A stretch of DNA of 64,000 nucleotides from Taeniopygia guttata (lineage: Eukaryota > Chordata > Aves > Passeriformes > Estrildidae), in assembly GCF_048771995.1 (NCBI RefSeq), contig NC_133024.1, positions 27,978,001 through 28,042,000 of the forward strand. The letters run 5' to 3'. The stretch's first letter is position 1. Every line of letters starts with the position of its first letter. A program made the position numbers and the translations under genes. Shown here piece after piece: positions 43,301 to 55,279 of the stretch. Below the pieces are notes generated by a model. That model made no database searches. It was not told the origin of the DNA and saw only the letters and a program-made list of their open reading frames with translations.

Positions 43301-43310
43301 AAAGGCCACT

Positions 43311-43333
43311 TTTTTTTTTTTTTTTTTTTTTTT
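43311..43333. repeat. Poly-T tract
   Basis: An uninterrupted run of roughly 23 T is followed by CCCTCTCTGTG. It has no adjoining retroelement body that I recognise. Confidence 0.85.
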
Positions 43334-43604
43334 CCCTCTCTGTGACCAATGTTCTTCCTACAGGGCGAACAAAGGGACATCGAGGGGAAAACGATCTGTC
43401 ATTGCATAACAAAGGACAACCCTGGCACCTATGCACAAGGAGTCCACGAGGAGAAAAGTAAGTGTGGCATTTCTCGACTCAAAGCGCAGGGCTGCGACAC
43501 CTTCTGTGGGGATGTGCTTCCATTTATCCAAGCGCTCCCTAAATGTGTGAGTTCAGCGTTTGCCAGGTTCTGATCAGGTAAAAACCCTCAGGAAGACCCT
43601 GAAC

Positions 43605-44223
43605 TGTCGGAATCTGTGGGTATTGATGATTCTGAGATTGTAGAAAGTCTCTGTCTTTCTGCCCCGTTGCCAAAGAAGAAGCCATAATTCGTCTGTGCTG
43701 TTTTCAAGGTTGTTTATTCTTGCTTATCTCTAACATGTTCTGCTGCCCTGTCGCAGGTCTGTCCTGCAGGGCAGTGTGCGGGGCTCTGCCCTCAGTGGGA
43801 TGTTACAAACACTATATACCAGAAACTACCTGTGCTATATTTACAATAATGTGCCAATATCTATCACCTACGTTGAACAGTGTGTCCCCAGCCTAAACCA
43901 ATAGAAAAATGCCAACACTACAGTGAAACATGGAGGGCATGAAGAAGGAGAAAAAGGACAAGACACACCCAATTCCTCCATCTTGTCCCCTTTGAACCCC
44001 TAATCTAGAATCCTAAAATTTCACTTTTGCACCCGTGCTACACTTAATTATTACTCATATCAAACACTCTGAGTTTGTAATTCATCCTGTAAGATTGAAA
44101 ACTCTTTTCCATGGACAGAGATCAGAGACAGTGTCTCTCGGGGCTCTGTACAGGGGGGTTCCTGACCCCTGCCAGGGTCCCAGATCTGCCAGGGCAGCCA
44201 GAGGGAAACCCTGGATTCCCACA
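43605..44223 (-). mobile_element. Solo LTR of an endogenous retrovirus, ERVK-like
   Basis: The element is about 619 bp and reads on the minus strand from TGTGGGAATC to GATTCCGACA, near-perfect terminal inverted repeats of the TG...CA kind. It carries an AATAAA on that strand near 43708-43713, in the position expected for an LTR polyadenylation signal. A near-identical 6-bp repeat (CTGAAC/GTGAAC) flanks both ends, which fits ERVK-type integration. There is no internal viral region, so this is a recombined solo LTR. The sequence resembles a common songbird LTR that I recall; the clear ends suggest a moderate to young age. Confidence 0.75.
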
Positions 44224-44399
44224 GTGAACTGTGCCACGGGCTAGATCACTTCCAGATGCTTTTTGTCATTCTCCTTTTAACGCCTTACAGGGATGTTACT
44301 ATCGTGACAACAACATGAACTCCTTTTCTCCCCTTGCTCCCAGAACAGAAGCACTCACACATTTACTTACCTCAGTTTTACAGCTTCTTGCCTTTATTA

Positions 44400-44401
<2 letters not shown>

Positions 44402-44441
<40 letters not shown>
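44402..44441. repeat. Poly-T tract of about 40 bases
   Basis: A long uninterrupted T run sits about 20 bases from the CpG-rich patch at 44460. Its length is likely to vary between individuals. Confidence 0.9.
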
Positions 44442-44447
<6 letters not shown>

Positions 44448-44454
44448 TGCTTTT

Positions 44455-44670
44455 CTTCCGAAAGCTGAGAGGAGCTGCTTTGCCCCGGTGAATCTCGGAG
44501 GGGGCCGGTGCCGAGGTCCGTCCCGGGGGCCCGTGTGCCCGCAGCCCCTCCGGGGGTCCCGGCCCGAGGCGCCGCCGGGGGCCGCTGTTGGCCGCGGAGA
44601 GCGCGGGGCGGGCGGGGAGCGGGGCGGGAGCGGAGCCGCCTCCGGCCGCCTCGGCACCGCCTCCCTTCCC
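44455..44670. promoter_or_regulatory. Orphan CpG-rich patch
   Basis: About 215 bases of very CpG-rich DNA lie isolated in AT-rich intergenic sequence, bounded by a poly-T tract and a C/T-rich stretch. No exon of a known gene starts next to it. It is downstream of LPAR5, so it is not that gene's promoter. It might be a lncRNA promoter or an enhancer; nothing else identifies it. Confidence 0.5.
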
Positions 44671-45464
44671 CCTCCCCCCTCCCTTTTAAAAATTTTTTTT
44701 TAAAGATTTTTATTTCTTCCCCCTCCCCTCCCCCTTGTGTTAGAAAACCTCTTTTACCATCACCTCGAGGTGAAAAGTTTCATTCTCTCTCACCACCCCT
44801 TGCCCTCCCTGGGAGAAAAGTTCTTCCTTGTTCCTTCGTATTTCGGGGGCTCAAGTAGAGGAGGGTTGACTGCGGGTGTTTCAGGGGACAGCGTCTGCAG
44901 TGCTGGGAGGTTTTACAGCTCGCATGAGAGCTTTGTCACTATCACTGCCCGAAGGAGGTAAAAGCAGTGACAGCTATGCTTGACTTTAGTGTTTGCAGAC
45001 TCCCAGATAACCTCAAACAAAATCACCAGCACAGCAGGTTCTCCAGTGATATGACATTATTTCTTATTTTGCTTGGGAGTCCACTGTCTCGCTGCTCAAG
45101 ACGCTGTGCAAACCAACCAACCAAAAAAACCAATCCATGCCTAAAGATCTCTCCGAGTGTAAGAGCAGAGACAGTGGAAATGTGGGAAACAATAAGCCGG
45201 TTTTGGTCAGTAAGATGTGCAGCAGCATCAGCGCAGCGGCAGCCTGGCCTCTGCCGAGAGGCTGTTAGCACTGCAGAACACACGCGTTTTCAATAAAGGC
45301 TTCAAAAGCAGCACACAAAATGTGGAGCTTTTGCTGCACTCAGCCACAGGATCAAGGACTCTGCAGCTGAAAGGCAAGCAGGGTATGCAAAGTGTACAAC
45401 TCCGGGAGGGAAAGATAATGAAAAAATGCCTGGGATGACAGATCAGCATCTAAAACACAAGGTC

Positions 45465-45610
45465 AGGGAACCATACAATTATTTAGGTTGGAAGGACCTC
45501 TGGAGGACATCCGTTTCAACTCCCAGCAATAGGAGGGAAGTGGAAGGCAGGGGGTACCTCCCAAGCTCAAAGCAGGCACAGCTGAAGTTGTTCAGGGCAT
45601 TTGTAATACA
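45465..45610 (-). mobile_element. CR1 LINE tail
   Basis: It begins ACCATACAATTATTTAGGTT and continues GGAAGGACCTCTGGAGGACA, the reverse complement of the CR1 3' end. It is strongly 5'-truncated. Confidence 0.8.
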
Positions 45611-48600
45611 AAATACGTGTTTTGTTGTAGGGATACATCTAGTGGTGGGAGGCACACAGCCAGTACACAGTGGAAGGAATAAAAACAGTAATAAAAGGAA
45701 TTTGAAGATAAGGTTTGGCTTGTTCTGGGACTTCTGAAACATCTTTTCAAGCTGACTCACAGAACTCAGAGTATCAGGGAGTTTCTAGAAAGTATAAAAT
45801 ACATTTTAATATTAATAGTCATGATTAATAGTCATAACAATACTTTCATATATCATCCAAGTAGGGAACCATTTCCAGAAGCATAGGACATATCCATTCT
45901 GGAAGTCAAAGGAGTTGAAATCCTAATGTATTTGTACATTTTTGCAGATACTGTCTGATCCATACAGAATAAGTGTTCTGTGTGCCTTTGCCATCTCTCT
46001 GACCTTTCACTTGTTTAGTCTTTCTTGATCAGGAGACATTTGTTTAATGTTCACATCTGCAAATGACATGAAGTACAGGGAAGTAGTGAATGACACCTTT
46101 TACCTCTGACATACTTAACAAGAATACCAATTCAAGAATTATCACAGTAGGATGTAGAGGGTCACCTATACAGGTTGAAAAGACTTTGCTAAGCTTATAT
46201 TCCCATTTAACTTTCCCTTCTTGAATACCGTTGCTTCCCGTAGCTCCTGTTGTTCTAAACACAAGCATTCAAGTGGTTCCGTTTTGTATTGTTGTACACC
46301 ATCATACCCTAGAACTTTCAGATTTGTTTGCCTGCTTTTTTTTTTATACACTGATTAAAAAGAAGCCATAAAGCAAGATAAGGGTGAATGACTCATTTCA
46401 GCAAAAGACAGCACATACATGTGCTATTCCTTATCATTATGTGATGGAATAAAAAATTCCTGAAGCTTACAAAGCAAAAATGCAGAAGCAGAGACTTCGC
46501 TAACAATTCTCTCTGTTAAACATGAAAAATATCCCAAATCCCCTCTGGAATCCAAAGCTATTACATTTGACTAGAATCCTCAAAACCAAAACAAAACTAA
46601 TGCAAGCTGAAAAAGATTGAATACCCAAAGGACAAAATACAACAGCCCACACTGGGCCCACAACTATCTATATGTAACAATAAAGCAAAGCCTTCAGAAA
46701 CCCAAAGTCAGGAACTCTTCTGCTGTGTGTAACATGACCAGCAGCCCTCATTGTTAAACTGGTTGATGAGATTCATTAAGAGATCATCTTTGCAGTTATT
46801 TATAATTTAGTCAAAATATTTGAGCTAAAATTTCCTCTGCTGGAGGTGGAATATTTATTAAATGTTCCAGGTAAAAATGGTTCCACTATTTTCAGGAGTG
46901 AAGCTACAAGAAAAGATCATGTTTTCTGATGTGCTTTTTGAGAAGTTGTGTGCTGTGGAGGCTACTGTAACTTCAGCAGAGGAGCAGCCTCTTCCGAAGG
47001 AGTGGTATCTGCCAGCTGACATTTCATTCATACTTGGCAAGCTTGCCAAGAGAAGACAGAGCCAGACTCTGCTCGTTGTGGCCCTGAGAAAGCACAACAG
47101 CCATGACATGCAACAATCCTGGTGAGCATTAAGAAAAGCCTCTCCCCAGGGCATGTTTCAGCACTGGTGTGGGTACCTCAGGAAGCTGGGGAATCGCCAT
47201 CCTTGGAGGTGCTCAGATGACACCTGGACAAGGCTCTGAGAAACCTAAACTGCCTTGGGGTCCCATGTACATCCTCTCTGCTCCTGCCTTTGGCTGTACA
47301 AGCCTGGGGACGGGTCAGAGGCAGTGGAGCTGAGGGCAGCCTCTTGCCTCTGATGACTTTGGGGAGAGTTTCTAGAAAGCTCTGCCGGAGCCTCAGCCAG
47401 GACTGACCCCCTGCCCCAGGAGATGCTTTTAGCCTGGTGCACTTGCCCTTGGCTCCTGTCTGAGGAGTCTGGCCTGTGCCTGACCATGCAATCCGTGGAT
47501 CTAGACCCATGACGAGGCTTCCTGGCTTGACCCAAGATCTGCCTTGTCATGACGGACTTGTCAGACAATCTCTGGACTGTGGCTCACCTTGGTTCCTGCC
47601 TCCAGACTTGATCCTGATGCTGACTTGACTTCTTAGTTTGCCCTTGGACCTGCCTCATCTCCACAAGCTTGTGTGATGATCTGGATTCTCAGCTGAACCC
47701 AGCTGTCTGCCTATACCTGCCTTTGTCCCCTTGCTCAGATGCTTTCCCTTGCTGGCTAAGCCTCTTCCTCTGCCTGCCTTGTTATGTGCCCGGATCTCAG
47801 CTCTTATATTCCTTTAGGGAGCTGCCAGCCCTTACTGCTCCCAGCAGCCTGCTGTGAACAGGCAGTCTCAGTAGAGACCTCCAGAGACCACTTCCCACCC
47901 AAATCTTTCAGTGAACTTATAACAGCACTCTAGACAAGTTAAAAGGAAAGAAAAAAGTAACTAACTTCTTTGGGCAGGGAAGAAAATGTAACTGCAAAGG
48001 CATTGCTTTGATGCTTAGGTGCATGGTGCATTAGATTAGGGAAAGGAGAAAGGGCCAGAGGGACAGGGACAAAGAAAGGGGTCTAGAAAGGATTAAGGTG
48101 GTAGAAGGTTTCAAAATGGACAGCAGTGCATCTACTGTAATATCACTCCATTATCCCATAAATCCAGAACAAAAGGGTAGTGGAAGAGATGCACACAGCT
48201 CTGTTTCCTCCCCAGCTGCACTATGTCACAAAGGATTCATGGCAGCTCTGAGTTTTTAAAATAGGAAAGTCTACTGCCCTACAAGCCCTCTTCCACCTCT
48301 CTCCCTGCATCTCTTGGGCACCATTAAATGTTCTTCAGCTGCAAATGGATTTCAAGGCTGCTCTGCTGGTGATGCAAAGGCTGAGCAAGGGGACAGAGCT
48401 GGCTCACACAGGGCGTATGTCTCACAGGCAGGCGGTGACACAAGGATGTCTCTGTGGAGCGGCTCATCATCTTCTACAGGTCTTCTTGAAGACCTGCTTC
48501 TGCAGTAATCTCTCATAAAAGAGAGGGTCTTCAAGGGAGACGGAAAAAATGGATGTAAAACGTGGTATCTCCTAACACTAACCTGTGATGTATTACAGTA

Positions 48601-49700
48601 CATTTATTCCCACAGCAGCCATGAAGTAGGAACTTGAAACCAGATTTACTGCTTATTGAGAAGTCTAAAAACTATAAACCCTAGCACTCTGGACTACATT
48701 TCTTGTCACTTTCCCTGACCTTTCCTTTAACATTAAGAAAAACAAAATCAAACCACTGTAATGGATCCATTGCAGAATAGCCTGAGACCTGCTGGAAGCC
48801 AGAGAGGCTGTTTTGCAGTGCAGTTGGAAAGGCAACCCTTGGCCATCAGCAGGAGTGAAAAACTGGGGCTTCTGGCACTGCTTGTGTAGAGGTGGATCTT
48901 GCTTCTGGGGAGATTTATAGGGCTTTCACATATAGTGCAGTCTGAAAAAGCATGTACAAACAGTGCAAGCAAATACATTTCACCTCAGCCTCATTCTGTG
49001 ACATCATTCCTTTTCAACAGTGAAAATCACTCAGACCCGAAATCAACCATCCTATATAGGGGCCAGCAACAAGAGAGTGCAAAGCACTAACATCAGCATG
49101 AGCTTCTGACACAATGACAATATTGGTATTCTCTCTTTTTTTTCAGGAGCCATTGGGAATGCAGTTTTTAAAAGTATGTTAGTGTTTCCCAAGCCATTTT
49201 GCTTTTGGTAAATGGATAGCCATAGGCCATGTGTGTGTGTTTACAGCTGCACAATTGAAATACCTCCTGAAGATTGTTTTGCTAAGGTCTGTGATTTTCT
49301 ATACAATTAGGAACCTATTTTCAGCAGGATTACTGAAAACTCAGCTATTCTCCTTGACCTCAACAAAGCTTGCTAAATGCTTCAGTTCTTTTTTAAAATT
49401 AAGATACTCATTTAGGTGTCCTGTGCTGGACCTATGACTCAAATTGAAACATCTGGTCAAAGGTTTTCCTCAGCCACTGCTAGTAAATTCACTTTGTCAG
49501 CACTGAGTACTCTATCTGTGTTCAGTTGATCCTCAGAACTGCCTCAGGCTACAGTGCAGCCAGGAGCTACTCAGTTAGGATGGACTTGCTACAGGAATTC
49601 ATGCTGGCCACACCTAGACACACTAAGTTTCTTTCAAATCCTTGTTCCCTACTATGTTTCCTGTACCAAAAGAGTCAGGTATGACCATGTCACGAAGACA
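45611..49700. other. Intergenic DNA between CHD4 and LPAR5, part 2
   Basis: This holds the small CR1 piece at 47170 and a C/T-rich segment at 47300-47870 with repeated words such as CTTGAC and GACCTG, which looks like an old unclassified repeat. No coding exon was recognised. Confidence 0.45.
47170..47262 (+). mobile_element. Short CR1 LINE fragment
   Basis: GGGTACCTCAGGAAGCTGGG followed by CCATCCTTGGAGGTGCTCAG matches the region of the CR1 3' end where a tail commonly reads wound down to 'rest of body truncated'. It is short and old. Confidence 0.6.
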
Positions 49701-49706
49701 CCTCTG

Positions 49707-49712
49707 TTTATT
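49707..49712 (-). terminator. LPAR5: LPAR5 polyadenylation signal (AATAAA)
   Basis: Plus-strand TTTATT reads AATAAA on the LPAR5 strand, about 130 bases after the stop codon. It is the first canonical hexamer downstream. Confidence 0.65.
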
Positions 49713-49839
49713 CAAAACAACCTTTCGTCCTTCAGCTTTGCATCACCACATTCACCCACGGACAGTCTGCTGTGCTCCCTCAAACAGTTTGCTGTAGTTA
49801 CTGCATGTGTGACTCTGCAATGGTATGGCTTTCCCACGC

Positions 49840-50970
49840 TTAAATTTCCGAGTCCTCAATAGGGCCATTCAGGAATACTGCAGTAGGAAGTGACGGTGAG
49901 GATTCATTGGGACGGATAAAGTTTTCAGATGGGAACAGTTTCACTTTAGACACGGCATGGCCTCGGGTTGACTTACTGTCCACAATCTGATGCTTGAGTG
50001 TTCCTATCTCGGAGTCCCAGGCTTGTCCCCGCCGCAATTTCTTGAAGGTGTTACGGAAACCCTCAGTGCTAAAGTAGTAGATCAAGGGGTCCAGCATGCA
50101 GTTCATGCTGGCCAACATCATCGTTATAATTAACGCTTGGCGCACGGAGGCCTGGGTTTGTTCCTCAACCTTCATCACCCGGGCCTTTATCATCCCATAA
50201 ACCGCTAGGGTAGTGTTGTAGGGCACAAAGCAGATGATGAAGATGACCAGATTGACCAAGAGGAGACGGATGGTCTTCTGCTGTCGCAGGGTCTTTGTCT
50301 GGCTGGGCTGGCAGAGCTCCTGAAAGATCCGAATTGAGCAGTATGTCACAGAGCTGAGAGGCAAGAGAAACCCCAAGATTTCAGCCAGGATTACCAGGGG
50401 GAAGAGGTTATTCTGCCATATGTTGTCACTAAAGCTTTCAAAGCATAGATAAATGGTCTGGTTTTCTACTTTACAGTGGTTTTGCTTGTGAACTATGGCT
50501 GTGGGGATGGAGCCCATGAAGATCACAACCCAGACGACGAAGCAGAGGTACTTGGCCACCTTGGGGCGCCGCAGATGCCGCCAGCGAAGTGGGTGAACAA
50601 TGGCAATGTAGCGATCTAGGTTGACGCACATGAGGAAGAGGCAGCTACCATACATGTTGATCTGGAAGACTGAGCCAGAGACCTGGCAGAGGAAGCTACC
50701 AAAGGGCCAGTGGTGGTTGGAATAGTAGTAGAGTCGCAGGGGCAGAGAAAGTGTGAAGCTGAGGTCACTTATGGCCAGGTTCAACATGTAGATCATCACT
50801 ACAGACTTCAGGCGCAGGTATCGGAGAAATATCCACAGGGCTACCACATTGAGTAACAAACCTGTGATGAATATCACGGTGTAGCCAGGCATGAGGAGGT
50901 GGTGGTTGAAGGTGTAATCCTTGCATGTCTGGGACGTGTTGGAAGTATTGGATGCTGACATGCCCAGCAT
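49840..50970 (-). CDS. LPAR5: LPAR5 (GPR92), lysophosphatidic acid receptor 5
   Basis: A single uninterrupted coding exon of 376 residues; human LPAR5 is 372. It is a class A GPCR of the P2Y-like LPA group at the plasma membrane, known to couple to G12/13 and Gq. Seven membrane helices are visible at about 29-50, 58-80, 97-120, 140-160, 190-212, 234-256 and 278-299. The DRY motif is at 119-121, a disulfide pair is likely at Cys95 and Cys176, and TM6 has CFVPYN. TM7 has DPLIYY in place of NPxxY, as in human LPAR5. Asn-x-Ser/Thr sites lie at residues 8 and 11 in the N-terminus. The peptide FQINMYGSCLFLM aligns with human FQMNMYGSCIFLM. A second ATG three codons in (50961) is an alternative start. 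The order NOP2-CHD4-LPAR5 matches human. Confidence 0.97.
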   Translation of the reverse strand: MLGMSASNTSNTSQTCKDYTFNHHLLMPGYTVIFITGLLLNVVALWIFLRYLRLKSVVMIYMLNLAISDLSFTLSLPLRLYYYSNHHWPFGSFLCQVSGSVFQINMYGSCLFLMCVNLDRYIAIVHPLRWRHLRRPKVAKYLCFVVWVVIFMGSIPTAIVHKQNHCKVENQTIYLCFESFSDNIWQNNLFPLVILAEILGFLLPLSSVTYCSIRIFQELCQPSQTKTLRQQKTIRLLLVNLVIFIICFVPYNTTLAVYGMIKARVMKVEEQTQASVRQALIITMMLASMNCMLDPLIYYFSTEGFRNTFKKLRRGQAWDSEIGTLKHQIVDSKSTRGHAVSKVKLFPSENFIRPNESSPSLPTAVFLNGPIEDSEI

Positions 50971-50999
50971 GGATCAGGGAATGCTTTTGCTGAGATGGC

Positions 51000-52060
51000 T
51001 GAGCCTGTTGACGGGCTAAGGAGGCACAAAGAAGAGCACTGAGAGAAGTCGTTCCCCTCTGAGGAGCCACGGGCAGGTCATTCCTGTCATCTGCAGCTGG
51101 GAGGTAGATGGGTAATGTCTCTCTTGGCTGGCACTGCTTTGGATTGCTGATCTGTGGTCATCTGGCACAGATGGTAATGTGAAGTCTGCTTCTGCCCCTA
51201 CTTCTGCAATTCTTTCCAGTGGTTATGAGGTGACAAGGTGATGGAAGATCATTGCCAGCTGTCAGTACAATTCCTGGTCAGAGTGGAAGACCAAAACAAA
51301 AGAGTTTAATTTAGAGGAGGAAATCTCTTGATATGTTAAAATCTCACCGTGGTGGCTTCTGCAGCAAGAACTCACAAAGAAACCAAAAGATGAGGGAAAA
51401 TGGACACGAGAAAAGTGAGTAATTACATGGCAGAAGAAGACAGAGCATAGAGAAGGTGGTTGTTGTACAGAATCATTTATCACTCAGCCCAGAGAACGCA
51501 CTTTGCTTTGACCACTGCTGAGAGCACATGAATACAAGAAAGGGACACCACAAGCACACAGGGAAAGTAGTTGAGGCAGCTCCAGAGAAAGAGAAAGGAA
51601 AAGAGGAAGCAGTGTTTTGAAGGAAAAATGTTGACTGGAAGGAACTTAAAATAAAAATGGCACAGTACTGTTTTATATCAGAGAAAAAGGACTTTGTACA
51701 TCCATTTCAGATAAAAAAATTATAGTACAGTTAGACCCGACTCCACCCAAGCTCTTTTACTTACGTAAAACAACACTCACAGACCTCAGTTCCAGTGACT
51801 TTGAGTTCCTTATGTTTCTTACATTCATACAGTTCCTTTGGTGTCCTTACTTGCATGGGACCAGTGGTGCTTATTTGGATTGTATGTCCTCATTCTGCTG
51901 CTTGAAGCAGCCCATGTCCCAGAAACACGGAGCAGTGCAGCCATGGAGGGGAACACAATAAAAAAGGAAGTGCCATGGGATTCATGTGGACAAACATGAG
52001 TTTGAAGCAGTGTGAGGCTAGTAACCACTCTAGGTACTAACCAGCAGCACTGTCCAAACA
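51000..52060. other. LPAR5: Upstream flank of LPAR5
   Basis: Sequence upstream of the LPAR5 start. On the gene's strand a possible splice acceptor (CATCTCAG) lies about 20 bases before the ATG, so a 5' UTR exon may lie further up, but I cannot identify it. No CpG island and no other gene were seen. Confidence 0.4.
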
Positions 52061-52065
52061 CTGAT

Positions 52066-52185
52066 CAGCTGGAGTGAGCCCAGTGGAAGGCCACCAAAAT
52101 GGTCTGGGGGCTGGAGCAATTGCACCATGAGGAGTTGCTGAGGGAACTGGTCTCATTCAGCTGGACAAGAGAAGGCTCCAGGTGA
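52066..52185 (+). mobile_element. CR1 LINE fragment
   Basis: GAGTTGCTGAGGGAACTGGT, TTCAGCTGGACAAGAGAAGG and nearby text match the CR1 region just 5' of the tail (GGAGAGGCTGAGGGAGCTGG in typical copies). It is 5'-truncated and directly abuts the LTR-like sequence that follows. Confidence 0.65.
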
Positions 52186-52214
52186 TATAATAGTGGCACT
52201 GGGGTTTGCATTGC

Positions 52215-52655
52215 TAGGTTTTGTCAGCTGGGAGGGCTATAGGTGTGGTTCTGTGAGAGTGTGCCAGGAATTTCCTCTGTGTCTGATACAGCCAATGCCA
52301 GGAGGGACCTGCCACTGGGCAAGGCTGAGCCAATCAGTGATGGTGGTAGCACCTCTGGGATAATGAAAGGAAAAGGTTACTGTGAGACAGCAATTTAAAA
52401 AGGTTAATTGTGAGGCAGAGAAGGGAAGTGAGAATACGTGACAGAAACAGCCCTGCTGCAGGCACCAAGGTCAGTGAAGAAGGAGGGGAATGAGGTGCTC
52501 CAGGCACTGGAGCCAAGATTCCTCCATTGCCCCTGGAGAAGACCATGGTGAACCCATGTTGGAGCACTCTGTTCCTGGAGGACTGCACTCTGTGGAAGGG
52601 ACTCACACTGGAGCAGGGGTTGGGTTAAACAGTTCCCCACAGTTGTTTGCAGGGG
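52215..52655 (+). mobile_element. Degraded LTR-like sequence, probably avian ERVL
   Basis: The phrases GAGAAGACCATGGTGAACCC and CTCACACTGGAGCAGGGGTT recall the repeated blocks of songbird ERVL LTRs and their leader. The ends are not clear and no internal viral genes are visible. It is an old fragment. The family assignment is from memory of the word pattern and is tentative. Confidence 0.4.
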
Positions 52656-53169
52656 TCAAACAGGGATTCCCTCATAAGAGGTCATGTAGATTGTGATTTA
52701 CTTCAGAAGGAAAGTAGAATTTTCTGTCTAGAGAATATCTTTATGAGGTTGATATTACTCAGCAACTTGACAGGCATGTCAAGCCTTCTGGATGGCATTG
52801 TGCGGCAATGCACAGATCCAGAGAGAATCTGCTGCAGACAGAAGCGTGTGCTGACCTCATAGAGAGGAAAAGAATCATTCTGGTAACAATATGTTAAACA
52901 ATGGGAGTGGAAACCTAATACAAGAGTGTGGACAAGTTACCAACTTGTCCATCCTTTTGTGTTGTTGTGCAGGTCCACCACCAAAATAGGTTTCTTAAGG
53001 AAACTTCTACTGGTTTATCAAACCATATCTGAGTGGATTCTACCCTTCCTGGTGGCTGAATACTTTGCATGAATTCTTGTGCAAGTTTGGAGTATAAGTT
53101 GACAAGGCAAAAGTGCAAGAATGTTGTTGGTTTCAAGTGAAATGTTTCATGCTTCAAAAAATCTCAAGG

Positions 53170-53755
53170 AGGAGCATCACCAGTGGTCAAAGGAGGTGAT
53201 TGTCCTGCTCTACTTTGCAGTGGTGCAGCCTCACCTTGAATCCTGTGTGCAGTTTTGGGCAATATAAAAAAGACATTGAGCTCTTAGAGAATGTGCAGAG
53301 GGCCATGGGGATGGTGAAGGACCTTGAGGGGAAACCGCATGAGGAGCAGCTGAGGTCACTTGGTCTGTTCTGCTTGGAGGAGACTGAGGGAGACCTCATT
53401 GTGGTCTACAACTTCCTCGAGAAGGGAAGAGGAGGGGCAGGCATTAATCTCTTCTTTGTGGTGGCCCATGACAGGATACAAGGGAATGGCCTGAAGTTGT
53501 GTCAGGGGAGATTTGGGTTTGATATTAGAAGAAGGATCTTCACCCAGAGGGTGGCTGGGCATTGTAACAGACTCCCCAGGGCAGTGGTCACAGCACCAAC
53601 CCTGACAGAGTTCAAGAAGTGTTTGGACAATGCTCTCAGGCACAGGGTATGATTCTTGGGATGTCCTGTGCAGGGCCAGGAGTTGGACTTGATGATCCTT
53701 GATGATCCTGATGGGTTCCTTCCAACTCAGTGTATTCTGTGATTCTATTATTGCA
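53170..53755 (+). mobile_element. CR1 LINE 3' fragment, about 0.6 kb
   Basis: The plus strand encodes the ORF2 C-terminus ([60 protein letters not shown]) almost without interruption, then the 3' tail GGTTCCTTCCAACTCAGTGT ending in TTCTGTGATTCTATT. A small GATGATCCTT duplication lies near 53692-53711. The open frame suggests a fairly young copy. It matches the copy in NOP2 intron 3 in subfamily. Confidence 0.9.
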
Positions 53756-54244
53756 GGAGAATATGCCAGCTTTTGATAGAGCCAAAACCCTGAAATGAAT
53801 TGCAGACTGGTCAGACCTTTATCTTGATGGAAACAAAGTTATTGAGGCTGTGACTTAGTGAGTGACCATGACCTGCTGTAACACATGTACTCAGACCAGA
53901 CAGATGTCAGGTGAAAAGGACTTATCTCTAAAGACAATGTGTTTTCTCAAGCTTTCCTGAGGTATTCAATTAACAGATCTAGAGATTATAATATGTAAAC
54001 ACAGTCCATGTTGTGTCAGGCTTTCTACCACTAATATTCCATCTCAAATTGTGGATGGTGAAGGGATTATGTTAAGAAGAGTACAATCACATAGTTACAC
54101 TGCCTCAAGTTGTCTTCCTGCTTCCTGCACAAATTGTAGCCCAGGAATTTCTTGAGGCATAGGTGACCTAGTTGTTCTCAGTAGTCCTCAGGGAACTTCT
54201 ATTTCATTGTGGTTTTTTCAGTCATTTTTTGAGTTGATGTAAAA

Positions 54245-55275
54245 TTTAACATCTACATTATCCAGTGCCAGGAGTGCCAAGGAGTTCCACAGCTTACTTG
54301 TGCCTCAGGTGAAGAATCACTTCCGTATACCCATCTCTGATTCATCATCTGCTAGATTCAGTTCTTAGCTCTAGTGCTGGGACAGGGCAAAAATCATCCC
54401 TATCCACCTTCATTTTGTTCCTGATAATATTATAAACATCTACCATATTCCCACTCAGCAAGGTTGGTGGCTTTTTTTTTTTTTTTTTTTTTAGGCTACA
54501 GGGTCCTTGTCTTCATAGTTTTTCCTTATAGACAAGCTGTTCTATACTATTGAATATCCTTGTTGCCCTTCTCAGCACTTTTCCACTTCTGCTACAGCTT
54601 TTGTGAGCCCTGTGCTGGGGTGCTGAAAGCACTCAGTGCTGATAATGTGGATGCACTGAGCTGCGTGGGTGTAGATCTCATTTGCAAGTGGTAATGGCCA
54701 GTTCAGTTTGCTTTTTCCCATCACTTCACTAGATAAAATTTCAGCTGTTGGTTTAAGTTCAGTCACTCACACTTCTCTTAAGCTCTGCAGCTCTTCACAG
54801 CCAAACCTCATCTTTTTAAACTTGAATAATTTTATGTCTCCAACAGATTTGTTATTTTATTATTCATCCCTCATGAATAAGTCAAACAGTCCAAGCTCCA
54901 GCACAGGTATCTGACAACTCCACTGAGAAAAACAACCATTTACCTTCACTCTCTGTCCCTTCTTTTACGCACTTTTAATCCAGTTAGGAACACTTTCTTT
55001 AAATTTTTTTAAGTGCCATTGGTGAAACCGCTTTTGAAAGCCTTCTGGAAATCCACATGGGCCACTGTTCACATGTTTATTGAGCCCTTTAAGGATGAAC
55101 TGTGGGAACAGCGTCTCTTTATAAAAGCCATGATGACTTTTCCCCAGCAATTAGATGTGACTGCATGCCAATTGATTTTTTCTTTATTATAGCTTCTACA
55201 AATTTGTTCAGCAAAACCATCAAGCTCTCTGGTCTGAAACCCCCCAAGAGCCTTTTCTTAAATTGAGTCTGCCTT
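54245..55275 (-). mobile_element. Ancient CR1/L3-like LINE remnant
   Basis: Phrases such as CTTTATAAAAGCCATGATGA, CTTTTCCCCAGCAATTAGAT and the AAAGCCTTCTGGAAATCCAC segment match, from memory, the reverse complement of a very old amniote LINE of the CR1/L3 group. A T20-type tract (about 54471-54492) interrupts it. It is too diverged for a certain family call. Confidence 0.4.
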
Positions 55276-55279
55276 TAAG

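Noticed and set aside
47300-47870. C/T-rich segment with recurring CTTGAC and GACCTG words as an LTR
   Set aside because: No terminal repeats, polyadenylation signal position or flanking duplication could be found, so I left it as unclassified old repeat-like DNA.
50191-50202. CATCCCATAAAC inside LPAR5, similar to the ZNF410-type 12-mer
   Set aside because: It is a single copy with two mismatches and lies in coding sequence where the peptide YGMIK is conserved with the receptor family; no other copies are nearby.
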